64,000 nt of DNA, taken from NCBI RefSeq assembly GCF_900116445.1, contig NZ_FPBH01000005.1:310001-374000 (forward strand). Direction: 5' to 3'. This DNA comes from Paraburkholderia aspalathi. GTDB taxonomy: Bacteria > Pseudomonadota > Gammaproteobacteria > Burkholderiales > Burkholderiaceae. This document shows, in pieces, positions 55,376 to 63,928 of the stretch; within the stretch, counting starts at the first letter, position 1, and each line of letters begins with the position of its first letter. The position numbers and the translations under genes are program-made. Under the pieces are notes generated by a model. That model was not told the DNA's origin. It saw only the letters and a list, made by a program, of their open reading frames with translations, and did no database searches.

Positions 55376-56368
55376 TTAGTGTGACGCCGTATTGAAGTCG
55401 TTTAGACGCTGCGTATCCAGCACCGGCCACAACGGCGGATCGGCCAGCGGCGGCGCTGCCTTGACCATTCCTGGCGCGTTGTCGAATACATCGGCGAGCC
55501 AGTCGACAAAGGCTCGCACGCGCGGCGAAATCTGCCGGCTTTTCACATACGTCACCGAGACGGCGACCGGCGTCGGCTTGCATTTCGGCAGGATCTCGAC
55601 CAACTGTCCGGATGCAAGGTGCGGCTCGGCGGCGGCGCGTCCAGGCTGAATCAGTCCCAGGCCTTCTAGCCCGCACGCGAGATACGTGTGTTCGTCGTTC
55701 ACCTGAATGAAGCCGTCCACTTTGACCTTGCTCGTCCGCGCCGCCACGCTGAAGTCGAAGTCCACGCGCCGGCCGGTTTGCGTCGACAGCCAGTTCACCG
55801 CGACGTGATCTGAGAGATCGTCCAGGTGACGCGGCTCGCCGTGCCGCGCGAGATACGCCGGGCTCGCGCAGGTGACGCGTTCGAGCAGCCCGAGGCGGCG
55901 CGCAAGCAGCCGGGAATCGGGCAACTCGCCCAGCTCGATGCTGCAATCCACGCTCTCGCCGACCAGATCGAGCGTGCGCTGACCCACGCCGAGCGCCAAC
56001 TCGACATGCGGATGCAGCGCACGGAACGACGCCAGAGCAGGCACCACGATCGACGCGGCGATCATGCCCGGCATCGCGACGCGTAAGCGGCCGCGCAGAT
56101 TCTCCGGACGGTTGAACAGGCCCGATTCGACTTCTTCAATCGCGGCGAGAATCTGCGCGCAGCGTTCGTAATACGCGGCGCCTTCCGCGGTCAGCGTGAC
56201 CTTGCGCGTCGTGCGCACCAGCAACTGCACGCCGAGCAGGGATTCAAGCGCCTGCACGGTGGTCGTCGCGGTGGCGCGCGGAATTTCGAGCGATTCGGCG
56301 GCGCGCGTAAAGCTGCTGGCATCGACGATCCGCACGAAGATTCGCATGGCTTGCACTCGATCTATCAC
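55376..56368 (-). CDS. LysR-family regulator, coupled to MFS gene
   Basis: A 330-residue regulator with the HTH MRIFVRIVDASSFTRAAESLEIPRATATTTVQALESLLGVQLLVRTTRKVTLT. I take the GTG at 56368 as start (VIDRVQAMRIF), because its codon forms GTGA with the MFS stop, a 4-bp overlap implying translational coupling; an ATG seven codons later is the alternative. A long upstream open frame on the same strand is the shadow of the MFS gene. It resembles the AaeR/DsdC-like LysR branch. Confidence 0.85.
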   Translation of the reverse strand: MIDRVQAMRIFVRIVDASSFTRAAESLEIPRATATTTVQALESLLGVQLLVRTTRKVTLTAEGAAYYERCAQILAAIEEVESGLFNRPENLRGRLRVAMPGMIAASIVVPALASFRALHPHVELALGVGQRTLDLVGESVDCSIELGELPDSRLLARRLGLLERVTCASPAYLARHGEPRHLDDLSDHVAVNWLSTQTGRRVDFDFSVAARTSKVKVDGFIQVNDEHTYLACGLEGLGLIQPGRAAAEPHLASGQLVEILPKCKPTPVAVSVTYVKSRQISPRVRAFVDWLADVFDNAPGMVKAAPPLADPPLWPVLDTQRLNDFNTASH

Positions 56369-57792
56369 GATGCTTCTCCGGTAAGACGCGGGTTGTGGCG
56401 AGTCAACCCGGCTGCGAGCAGGGGCGCGAACGCGAACGTCGCGAACAGCCAGAGCGCGGTGTGTTGCGCGCCGGGTAGCGGGGCGAGGGTCGTGAGACCG
56501 GCGCCGTTCGCGACGAGTCCCGCGAGCGCCGAGCCGAACGCCATCGCGAACAGTTGAATGGTGGTGATCGAGAGGGAAGCCAGATTCTCTTCGCCCGGCC
56601 GCGCGGCGGTAAACACTCGAGTGAGCAGATGCGGCCAGCCGATCCCGACACCCAGCCCAACGCTCGCAAGCGCCGCGCACAATGCGGCCGTGCCCGGCAA
56701 ATCGTCGAACAAACCTGCTATCGGCATCAGCCATGCGAGTGCTGCGAGTCCAAGTGCAGCCACCACCGGGCCCGCGCGACTCAAGCGCTGAGCAGCGATG
56801 GCGGAACATCCGGCGCTGAGCATCGAACCGACCGACCAGCCGGCCGCCATTAACGCGGTCAGATAACCGGCGGCGAGCGGCGAACGTCCGTGGATCGTCT
56901 GCAAGAAATACGGCACGAAGATCTCACTGGTCACGCCGATGCCGAGCAGACTCATGCAGGCGTAGATGCGGCCGATCCGCGTGCGAATCGAAAACGACCC
57001 GCTCGGCAACAAGCGCGTGTGGGCGTCGCTGCGTTCGAGTCTTGCGAGCAGCCAGACGAAGCCGAGGCCGGCGATAACGCCGAGTACGTTCAAGCGCATG
57101 TCGTCGGTTAATGCGGCGAGCGAAATCACCAGCACTGAGGCGCCGAGCAAACTGACCTTGAGTAACGGAATCGGTTGAGCCGCTTCACCGTGGGCGCGTT
57201 TGTCGTCGACCTCGCGATGCACGATCACGGCGAGCAGCAGCACGACCGGCAGCAACACCCAGAACGCCAGCCGCCAGTCGCCGAGCTGGGCGAAGATGCC
57301 GCCGACCGCCGGCCCGCATAACGTCGCAACGCCCCACATGCCCGACACCAATCCCATCGCACGCGGCCACAGGCGCTCTTCGAACACCACGCGAATCAGC
57401 GCGTAACTGAGCGCGAGCAGAATGCCGCCGCCGAAACCTTGCAGCGTGCGGCCGGCGAGCATCCACAGCATCGACGGCGCAGTCGCGCACACGACGGTGC
57501 CGAGCGCGAACACCGCCAGTGCGCTGAAATATGCGGAGCGCGCGCCGAGCACCGCGAGCAGGCGCACCGACAACACCGAGCCGAGAATCGACGCGACCAC
57601 GAACAAGGTGGTGTTCCACGCATACAGTTCGAGCCCGCCGATGTCATGCACGACCGACGGCAGGATCGTCGTCGCCACATACACATTGGTGGCATGCAGC
57701 GCGACGCCGCCCGCGAGACCCAACGCCCGCCAGCCGTTACTGCCGCTAAGCAGATCGCTCCATGCCGGCACATCCGATTGCAGATTTTTCAT
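56365..57792 (-). CDS. MFS transporter
   Basis: A 475-residue transporter with about 14 predicted helices. Signature-type segments: ALHATNVYVATTILPSVVHDIGG, VASILGSVLSVRLLAVLGARSAYFSALA and MLAGRTLQGFGGGILLALSYALIRVVFEERLWPRAMGLVSGMWG. The start MKNLQSDVPAW at 57792 is preferred to a longer frame reaching 57891 that would overlap the divergent gene. It is coupled to the downstream LysR gene and is divergent from a SufR-like Fe-S regulator with a strong dyad in the shared promoter. Substrate unknown; drug or metabolite export is likely. Confidence 0.88.
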   Translation of the reverse strand: MKNLQSDVPAWSDLLSGSNGWRALGLAGGVALHATNVYVATTILPSVVHDIGGLELYAWNTTLFVVASILGSVLSVRLLAVLGARSAYFSALAVFALGTVVCATAPSMLWMLAGRTLQGFGGGILLALSYALIRVVFEERLWPRAMGLVSGMWGVATLCGPAVGGIFAQLGDWRLAFWVLLPVVLLLAVIVHREVDDKRAHGEAAQPIPLLKVSLLGASVLVISLAALTDDMRLNVLGVIAGLGFVWLLARLERSDAHTRLLPSGSFSIRTRIGRIYACMSLLGIGVTSEIFVPYFLQTIHGRSPLAAGYLTALMAAGWSVGSMLSAGCSAIAAQRLSRAGPVVAALGLAALAWLMPIAGLFDDLPGTAALCAALASVGLGVGIGWPHLLTRVFTAARPGEENLASLSITTIQLFAMAFGSALAGLVANGAGLTTLAPLPGAQHTALWLFATFAFAPLLAAGLTRHNPRLTGEAS

Positions 57793-57818
57793 GTCATGGA
57801 CAGCCGTGCGAGGCTGGC

Positions 57819-57848
57819 TTATTATGCAAGTATTGGCTTGGATAATAA
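57819..57848. promoter_or_regulatory. Operator dyad between MFS and SufR-like regulator
   Basis: TTATTATGCAAG (57819-57830) and CTTGGATAATAA (57837-57848) pair at 11 of 12 positions across a 6-bp centre, 27 bp before the MFS start and 10 bp before the regulator start. The AT-rich arms could also include -10 elements on each strand. Confidence 0.75.
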
Positions 57849-57857
57849 TGCGCTCCG

Positions 57858-58544
57858 ATGAGATATGCAAATGAAAGCTTGGAAAATTCACCGGCCGTTA
57901 CGCAGGCCGCGTCAGCGGCTGCGCCGGTGGATCGCATCCTGAATCTGTTGAAGACGCAGGGGTCTTTGTCGACGGCATCGATCGCGGGCGAACTCGGCAT
58001 CACGGTTGAGGCCGCGCGGCAGCAGATACAGAAGCTGCTGACAGGTGGCTTGATCGAGGGGCGCCAGGCGTCGCAGGCGGGGCCAGGGCGGCCGAGTCAA
58101 AGCTGGGGTTTGACGGAAGCGGGCAACGCGCGCTTTCCGGATACCCATCCGCAATTGACCGTGCAATTGCTCGGCTCGATCCGTCAGCTATTCGGCGAAG
58201 AGGGGCTCGACAAATTGATCGATCAGCGCGCAGTCGAAACGCGCGCGAACTATCTCGCGGCGCTCAAGCCGATCAAGAGCCTCAAGGCGCGGCTGACCAG
58301 GCTCGCTGAAATTCGCAGCGCCGAAGGCTATATGGCCGAGTTGCAGAAAGACGGACGCGACTGGCTGCTGCTCGAGAACCACTGCCCGATCTGCGCGGCG
58401 GCGCGCACCTGCCAGGGCTTTTGCCGCACAGAGTTGCAGTTGTTCGCGGAGATTGTCGGTGAGGAAGGATCGATTGAACGCGAGGAGCATGTGCTCGCCG
58501 GCGCGCGGCGCTGTACCTATCGCGTGAAGCTCAAGAGCAAATAG
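57858..58544 (+). CDS. SufR-like Fe-S-cluster transcriptional regulator
   Basis: A 228-residue regulator. N-terminal winged HTH at about residues 25-88 (RILNLLKTQGSLSTASIAGELGITVEAARQQIQKLLTGGLIEGRQ) and a C-terminal sensor with five Cys: C176-P-I-C179, C185, C189 and C219 (HCPICAAARTCQGFC). This matches the SufR-type pattern that holds a redox-labile Fe-S cluster. It faces an MFS transporter across a strong dyad and is not linked to suf/isc genes here, suggesting redox- or iron-controlled export. Confidence 0.88.
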   Translation: MRYANESLENSPAVTQAASAAAPVDRILNLLKTQGSLSTASIAGELGITVEAARQQIQKLLTGGLIEGRQASQAGPGRPSQSWGLTEAGNARFPDTHPQLTVQLLGSIRQLFGEEGLDKLIDQRAVETRANYLAALKPIKSLKARLTRLAEIRSAEGYMAELQKDGRDWLLLENHCPICAAARTCQGFCRTELQLFAEIVGEEGSIEREEHVLAGARRCTYRVKLKSK

Positions 58545-58560
58545 CGCTGCATTACAGCGC
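58544..58560 (+). terminator. Weak hairpin after the SufR-like gene
   Basis: GCGCTG (58544-58549) and CAGCGC (58555-58560) around a 5-base loop, overlapping the last base of the stop codon; no clear T tract, so termination is doubtful. Confidence 0.35.
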
Positions 58561-58759
58561 ATGTTTATGCGCTTCGAATTGTTTAGGCGATTAACTGCTT
58601 ACCGCGAATTTTTTGCGAATAAATTTCCGCTTTTTCCATGCGAGGATAAAACGCCAACAACGTTCATGTATGTGCGATAGCTAGTCGATCCGCATACAGG
58701 CGATAGCGCGCCGCACACGCCGGCCGTGCGCGCTTCGCATCTCGCAAGGAAAACCCGTC

Positions 58760-60943
58760 GTGAAATTCTCGTCTCGCCTTGGCGTGGCAGTTCTTGTCGT
58801 CCATAGTCTCCTTCCTCTCAGTGCATCCGCGCAATCGCAACTCACCTACACCACGTCGTGGATCGGCAATAGCTTTGGTTTCGGCGATGGCAAGTGGATG
58901 CAGCAGGACATTCAGGCGATCAGCGTCGGCGCCGACGGCACCGTTTATACCAACGCCCCCTGGGATGAAAGCGGTAGCGAAATCGCCGCATACCGTGCGG
59001 GCGACAAGATCGCCGTGGCCGGTTCGACGCATGGCTGGGGCGCCGCCGGCGGCGATGCGGTCGCGACGAACCATACCTACCTGTACGCGGCGATGTCGAT
59101 CGGCAATGAGAGCAATGGATTGGTCGGCGCCGACTATCCACCGGCGAACCAGACATGGTTCGGTGTGACGCGCCGCACGCTTGCCAATCTGGCAACGGGC
59201 GCGCCTTTCACGGGTGGCATCGGCAATAGCGCCAACGCGACGAAGAACAGCTTCCTGCTGCTGAACACGGTGACGACTGGTACCGATGCGGGCATTCGCG
59301 GCATGGCGGCCACCGATACCGAACTGTATGTCGCGGATACCATCAACAGCCGCATCCTCGTGTTCGACGCGGCTTCGATGCAGCGTTTGCGATCTTGGAA
59401 CGTGCCTTCGCCGGGACGCATCGCAATCGACACGGATTCAACACTGTGGGTGATGAGCGGTGTTTCATCCGGAAACCTAAGCATTCTTCACTACGCCGCC
59501 AACGGCACTGCGCTCTCAGGCACCTTGACGTTGCCCGCCGGCGCAGTGCCAACCGACATTGCGATTACACCTTCCGGACAAATCCTCGTCGCCGACAACG
59601 GACCGTCGCAGCAGATTCTCGTCTACAACAAAAATGCTAGCGGTCAGCCGCAAGCGGGCGCATCGATCGGCACCCGTAACGGCATCTTCCACGCGCTCAA
59701 GGGCGTGCCAGGCAACTGGCGCTTCAACGGCATCACGGGTATCGGTCTCGATCCGGCGGGCAATCTGTATGTCGCGCAGAATGGTGAAGGGCCGCGGCCG
59801 CTCGGCTCGGCATCGGTGGGGCAAGGTGCGGTGCTCGAGAGCTATGGGTATAGGACGCATGCTCTCAACTGGCGCCTGTACGGGCTGACTTTCGTCGATA
59901 GCGCCGCGTTCGATCCGGCAACGCCGAATTCCGTCTACACGGGTTCGAAGCGTTTCACGCTCGATTACAGCCAACCGGTCGGCCACGAATGGTCGTATGC
60001 GGGCTTCACGCTCGACCGCCTCGATTATCCGGACGACCCCGCTTTTCACGAGCCGCGCGGTGTGCGCGGTGAGCCGATGGTGCGGCGAATCAACGGCCTG
60101 CCGTTTCTCTATACGCTCGATCCTGGCGCGCATTATCTGAACGTTTATCGCTTCGACGCAGCACACGCGGAAATGGCGATTCCGTCCGGCTTGCTGGCGC
60201 AAAATCCGCTGCCAGGCACGTGGCCCGCAGCGCAGCCTACCTACGGCGAATGGTTATGGCGCGACAGCAATGGCAACGGCACTGTCGACGCCAGCGAGAT
60301 CAGCAGCAATCCGTCGACGGGCAGCACGGTCGGCAACGGCTTCTGGTGGGTCGACACGCCCGGCAACGTGTGGCTCGCCACACCGACGAGCGGCATCCGC
60401 GAGATGCCGCTGCAAGGTCTCGACTCGGCCGGCAATCCGATCTACACGTACGCGAGCGCGAAGATGTTCGCGATGCCGCAACCGTTCACACGGATCGCGC
60501 GGATCGCCTACATCGCCGAGACCGACACGATGTACATATCGGGCTTTACGAGTGCGATCCCGTGGGATTCGACGCACTGGAAAGAGGCCGGTCCGGTGCT
60601 CGCGCGCTATGACAACTGGAGCTCCGGAACACCGACGCAGCAATACACCGTCTCCTTGCCATGGAACACGCAAACCAGTCCACAGACGACAACGGTCGGC
60701 GTCGCGGTGGCGGGCAATTATGTCTTTATCGCCGAGTTGTACACCGCGAAGGTGGACGTGTACGACGCGCGCACGGGCCAGGCGGTCGGTTATATGACGC
60801 CGGGCGCGAGCGTCGGCAACACCAGCGGCTGGGTGGATGTCTATCTCGGCATCAGCGCGGTGCAGCGCGCCAATGGCGAATACGTCGTCCTGCTGGAAGA
60901 CGATGCGCGCGCGAAAATCCTGATGTATCGGTGGACGCCTTGA
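58760..60943 (+). CDS. Secreted beta-propeller protein with EF-hand-like loop
   Basis: A 727-residue exported protein. Signal peptide MKFSSRLGVAVLVVHSLLPLSASA is cut before QSQ. The mature chain shows NHL/SMP-30-like blades: TELYVADTINSRILVFDAAS, STLWVMSGVSSGNLSILHY, GQILVADNGPSQQILVYN, GIGLDPAGNLYVAQNG and NYVFIAELYTAKVDVYDART. At residues 502-513, DSNGNGTVDASE fits a calcium EF-hand/dockerin loop. No enzymatic motif is visible. It is a single transcription unit; 58561-58759 before it is AT-richer but holds no clear promoter. A periplasmic or surface binding role is likely. Confidence 0.8.
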   Translation: MKFSSRLGVAVLVVHSLLPLSASAQSQLTYTTSWIGNSFGFGDGKWMQQDIQAISVGADGTVYTNAPWDESGSEIAAYRAGDKIAVAGSTHGWGAAGGDAVATNHTYLYAAMSIGNESNGLVGADYPPANQTWFGVTRRTLANLATGAPFTGGIGNSANATKNSFLLLNTVTTGTDAGIRGMAATDTELYVADTINSRILVFDAASMQRLRSWNVPSPGRIAIDTDSTLWVMSGVSSGNLSILHYAANGTALSGTLTLPAGAVPTDIAITPSGQILVADNGPSQQILVYNKNASGQPQAGASIGTRNGIFHALKGVPGNWRFNGITGIGLDPAGNLYVAQNGEGPRPLGSASVGQGAVLESYGYRTHALNWRLYGLTFVDSAAFDPATPNSVYTGSKRFTLDYSQPVGHEWSYAGFTLDRLDYPDDPAFHEPRGVRGEPMVRRINGLPFLYTLDPGAHYLNVYRFDAAHAEMAIPSGLLAQNPLPGTWPAAQPTYGEWLWRDSNGNGTVDASEISSNPSTGSTVGNGFWWVDTPGNVWLATPTSGIREMPLQGLDSAGNPIYTYASAKMFAMPQPFTRIARIAYIAETDTMYISGFTSAIPWDSTHWKEAGPVLARYDNWSSGTPTQQYTVSLPWNTQTSPQTTTVGVAVAGNYVFIAELYTAKVDVYDARTGQAVGYMTPGASVGNTSGWVDVYLGISAVQRANGEYVVLLEDDARAKILMYRWTP

Positions 60944-61063
60944 CGTGAATCGTGTGAATCGCACTGAGTCCGAGCACGAATAGACGTCAGCGCACGATCG
61001 GTATATAACAACGTGAAAGGATGGCTTTGTTCACTGATGCATCAACCTGAGAGAAGTTTCATC

Positions 61064-61321
61064 ATGACGCAAGACGTAACGCCTCAGCCGCCCACGGGCG
61101 ACCGGCCCGACCTTGAACACCTCGATGCAGCGCTGAGTCACGTGGATCAGCAGGTGTCGTCCGGCAGCATTGCTTCCGGTGCCGCAAAGGGCATTCTGTA
61201 TAGCCTGATCGAAACGCTCGGCGCATTCGTCGGTGATCCGGATCTGCCGGAGCACGCGCGTTCGGGTTACGAGGGGCTGCTGGAAGCCGCTCGCGAATTG
61301 CGTGCGAAACTGGACCACTGA
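61064..61321 (+). CDS. Small acidic helical protein, unknown
   Basis: An 85-residue cytosolic protein of unknown family: MTQDVTPQPPTGDRPDLEHLDAAL, then two helices (SSGSIASGAAKGILYSLIETLGAFVG; HARSGYEGLLEAARELRAKLD). I place the start at the ATG 61064, downstream of GAGAGAAG; an upstream in-frame start at 61013 would add a hydrophobic MKGWLCSLMHQ leader and is less likely. No known domain; a terminator follows about 80 bp later. Confidence 0.6.
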   Translation: MTQDVTPQPPTGDRPDLEHLDAALSHVDQQVSSGSIASGAAKGILYSLIETLGAFVGDPDLPEHARSGYEGLLEAARELRAKLDH

Positions 61322-61404
61322 AGGCGAAGGGCGCGCCGCCTATGGGCGGCGTGGTTCGCCCTTACGAATCGCCGTTGTAATTCGGCGGCGCGGTTCACTG
61401 TGAT

Positions 61405-61440
61405 AAAAAGGCGCATTGTTTCCAACATTGCGCCTTTTTT
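61405..61440 (+). terminator. Strong terminator abutting the lysE-like start
   Basis: AAAAAGGCGCA (61405-61415) pairs exactly with TGCGCCTTTTT (61429-61439), with an internal TGTT/AACA pairing and a TCC loop, followed by T6 ending at 61440. The next base, 61441, is the A of the LysE ATG. A-rich left and T-rich right flanks make it bidirectional. Confidence 0.88.
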
Positions 61441-62040
61441 ATGCTTTCCACGTCCGCTATCGCGTTGCTGGCCATCGGCATTATCGTCGTGCTGATTACG
61501 CCGGGTCCGACCAATACGCTGCTTGCGGCTGCTGGTTTGCGTCAGGGCGTGCGCCGTTCTTTGCCGCTGATCGTCGCTGAACTCGCCGGCTATCTTCTGT
61601 CGATTTCAGTGTGGGGGCATTTTCTCGCGCAAGCCGCGCACGCGCTGCCGTGGTTGCCGTCGCTGCTACGCGTGGCGGCCGGTGCGTACATCGCGTATCT
61701 CGCCGTCGATATGTGGCGCGCGGCGGTGGCTTTGCCCGATTCGACGCAGCGGGCGAGCGGCATGCGCACGCTATTCGTGGCGACGCTGCTCAATCCGAAA
61801 GGCTTGTTGTTCGCCGGTACGATCTTTCCCGCAGTCGCGTTCGCGCATCTGCCCGCGTATGGCACGGCAATGCTGATGTTCGCCTGCCTGCTGGTGCCGA
61901 TCGCGCTTGCATGGATCGCGTTCGGCGCGGCGCTCGGCAGCGGCAAACTCACGTGGTTGAATCCGGTGAAGATGCAGCGCGGCGCGTCGATCGTGCTGGG
62001 CGTGTTTTCCTTGTCACTTGCGTGGGCGGCGCTGCATTAA
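61441..62040 (+). CDS. LysE/RhtB-family amino-acid exporter
   Basis: A 199-residue, six-helix exporter of the LysE/RhtB family. TPGPTNTLLAAAGLRQGVRRSLPLIVAE is the N-terminal family signature, and TLLNPKGLLFAGTIFPAVAF the second. Length equals the family (about 200). The ATG at 61441 touches the last T of the terminator stem-loop and has no ribosome binding site, so translation would need a leaderless message or a start a little downstream; no later ATG keeps the first helix. Confidence 0.85.
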   Translation: MLSTSAIALLAIGIIVVLITPGPTNTLLAAAGLRQGVRRSLPLIVAELAGYLLSISVWGHFLAQAAHALPWLPSLLRVAAGAYIAYLAVDMWRAAVALPDSTQRASGMRTLFVATLLNPKGLLFAGTIFPAVAFAHLPAYGTAMLMFACLLVPIALAWIAFGAALGSGKLTWLNPVKMQRGASIVLGVFSLSLAWAALH

Positions 62041-62062
62041 TTCCGCCTCTTGTGCCGCGAGC

Positions 62063-63301
62063 TTAAGCTTCCATCCTGCTGTCTACGCTCAACGCCTCGA
62101 GCCATTCCGGCGGCGCGGATGCGATTTCCAATTGCGGCGTGCCATGCCAGTCCGCACAGCGTTGCAGAGCGCGGCGCAGATCGCCCGCTAGCCTCGCACT
62201 AAGCCGCACGCCGGGTTCGATGTGCAGCGATTTCAGTTCGAACACGCCGGTGGTCCGATGCGCTTTCGCATCCACGCGGCCGACCAGGCGCCCCCGGCTC
62301 AAAAGCGGCAACACAAAATAACCGTACTTGCGCTTCGCGGCCGGTGTGTAGCATTCGATCGCATAGTCGAAGTCGAATAGCGCGGCAGCGCGCTTGCGAT
62401 CCCACACCACCGGATCGAACGGCGACAGCACCGTGGTGACGGTTGAAGCGAGCTTGCCGTTCGCTGCTTCGTCGATCATCGGCGCGAATTCGTGATGGAC
62501 GAAGGTGTCCTGCTTCCAGCCTTCCACCTGAACCGGGATCAGCTCACCGCGATCGGCGAGCGCATGCAATTCGTCGCGATAGGGGCGGCGTGGCAGCCGG
62601 TAGTAATCGGCCACCCAATCGGCGCGCACGACGCCGAGTGCGCGGCAGGTGCGTCGCAACGCTTCCTCGGTGACGGTTTCCCGCGGCGGCAGGTCGCGCG
62701 CGTCGTCCCAATCCGGCAACACGCGCTCGGTCAGATCGTAGACGCGGTGAAAATTGCGCCGCTCGGCCACCATCAATTGCCCGATCGCGAACAGCACTTC
62801 CAGGTGGCGCTTCTCCGGCTTCCAGTCCCACCAACCGTTGCCCTTGCCCGCCTCGCGCGCGAAGTCCGCTGAGCGCACGGGACCTGTCGCACGGATATGC
62901 GCGAGCAGCTTCTCGATGTCTTTGCGGTACTTCTTGTGCCATTCCGCCGCGTATTTCCAGCCCATATCGCTCGGGTCGAGCATGCGATGGCGCAGCAGGC
63001 CATAGTCTTCGATCGGGACGAAACAGGCTTCGTGCGACCAGTATTCGAACAGCTTGCCTTCGGCGAGATGCTCGTCGAGCCATTGCTGCGGGTACGCGCC
63101 GAGCCGGCTGAACAGCACGAGATACGGACTGCGCGCGACGACGTGGATCGTGTCGATCTGCAATTGCGCCATGCGGCGAATCGCGTCGAGCACGTCGGTT
63201 TTGACGGCCTTGCGGCGTGGCGGTGTCAACAAACCTTGCGCGGCCAGATGCAGGGTGCGGGCGGCAGATAGCGGAAGAGTCTTCACGCGGGCGTTGGTCA
63301 C
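62063..63301 (-). CDS. ycaQ: YcaQ-family DNA interstrand crosslink glycosylase
   Basis: A 412-residue winged-helix protein of the YcaQ/AlkX family, which unhooks interstrand crosslinks and removes N7-alkylguanines. The catalytic QxD motif is Q48-I-D50 in MAQLQIDTIHVVARSPYLVL. Other conserved segments are FEYWSHEACFVPIEDYGLLRHRM, WWDWKPEKRHLEVLFAIGQLMVAERRNFHRVYDLTERVLP and LSPFDPVVWDRKRAAALFDFDYAIECYTPA. Convergent with the LysE gene. With the AlkD-like gene at 19352, this window has two alkylation-repair glycosylases. Confidence 0.92.
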   Translation of the reverse strand: MTNARVKTLPLSAARTLHLAAQGLLTPPRRKAVKTDVLDAIRRMAQLQIDTIHVVARSPYLVLFSRLGAYPQQWLDEHLAEGKLFEYWSHEACFVPIEDYGLLRHRMLDPSDMGWKYAAEWHKKYRKDIEKLLAHIRATGPVRSADFAREAGKGNGWWDWKPEKRHLEVLFAIGQLMVAERRNFHRVYDLTERVLPDWDDARDLPPRETVTEEALRRTCRALGVVRADWVADYYRLPRRPYRDELHALADRGELIPVQVEGWKQDTFVHHEFAPMIDEAANGKLASTVTTVLSPFDPVVWDRKRAAALFDFDYAIECYTPAAKRKYGYFVLPLLSRGRLVGRVDAKAHRTTGVFELKSLHIEPGVRLSARLAGDLRRALQRCADWHGTPQLEIASAPPEWLEALSVDSRMEA

Positions 63302-63465
63302 GGGATTAGGAGCGGACGCAAGGTCCGGCCTGGATCAGCAGCCGCTACTTTAGCGCGAATACGGCAGACGAATCGGCGTGGTGCGCAACCAGAGCATGGC
63401 GCCGTGGGAGGCACGGTAAGCCCAATGACAACGGCGCCGCAACTCCGCACCGTGGCCGACGGACA

Positions 63466-63744
63466 TTACCAGTCGCGTCTGTGGTGCTTATCCCAGCCGC
63501 GATGGCGGCCATGGTCATGCCGCTCGCGATACCCGCGGTAGTAATCGCCGCGATACCCATAGCCATAGGCCGGCTGCACCGGCGCATAAACGACCGGAGG
63601 CGGCGCATAAACTACGGGCGGCTGGGCATAAATGGGGCCGGGGGTGTTGACGAACACGCCGACGTCTACCCGAGCCAAGGCAGAGGTCGATGCGCAGGCG
63701 GCAGCCAGGCTGATGGCGGCGAAAACGATCGCACGTTGGATCAT
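63466..63744 (-). CDS. Small exported PXPV-repeat protein
   Basis: A 92-residue protein. Signal peptide MIQRAIVFAAISLAAACASTSALA, with a possible lipobox-like AAAC, then VDVGVFVNTPGPIYAQPPVVYAPPPVVYAPVQPAYGYGYRG, the Pro-Val-Tyr repeat of the PXPV family. A His/Arg-rich C-terminus follows (RERHDHGRHRGWDKHHRRDW). It starts at 63744 with CAGGAGACAAGC upstream. Family function is unknown; the His-rich tail may bind metals or nucleic acid in the periplasm. Confidence 0.78.
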   Translation of the reverse strand: MIQRAIVFAAISLAAACASTSALARVDVGVFVNTPGPIYAQPPVVYAPPPVVYAPVQPAYGYGYRGDYYRGYRERHDHGRHRGWDKHHRRDW

Positions 63745-63928
63745 GCTTGTCTCCTGTGTCGACCAGAGTTCGCGCGCTTGAGAGCACTTACTCCGGTCCC
63801 ATGCAAGATTGCGGTCTAAAGAGTCAGCCATTCGCTGTCGAATGGCTGACAACAATCTTACGAGACAGAAAGAAAAGCAGGTGCAACCAGTTGAAGGCGT
63901 GTGTAACAGCAGATTACCCCGGGGGCGT

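Noticed and set aside
55376-56809. 477-residue minus-strand LysR protein
   Set aside because: The first 147 residues are a shadow of the MFS gene; the LysR gene starts at the GTG 56368, overlapping the MFS stop by 4 bp.
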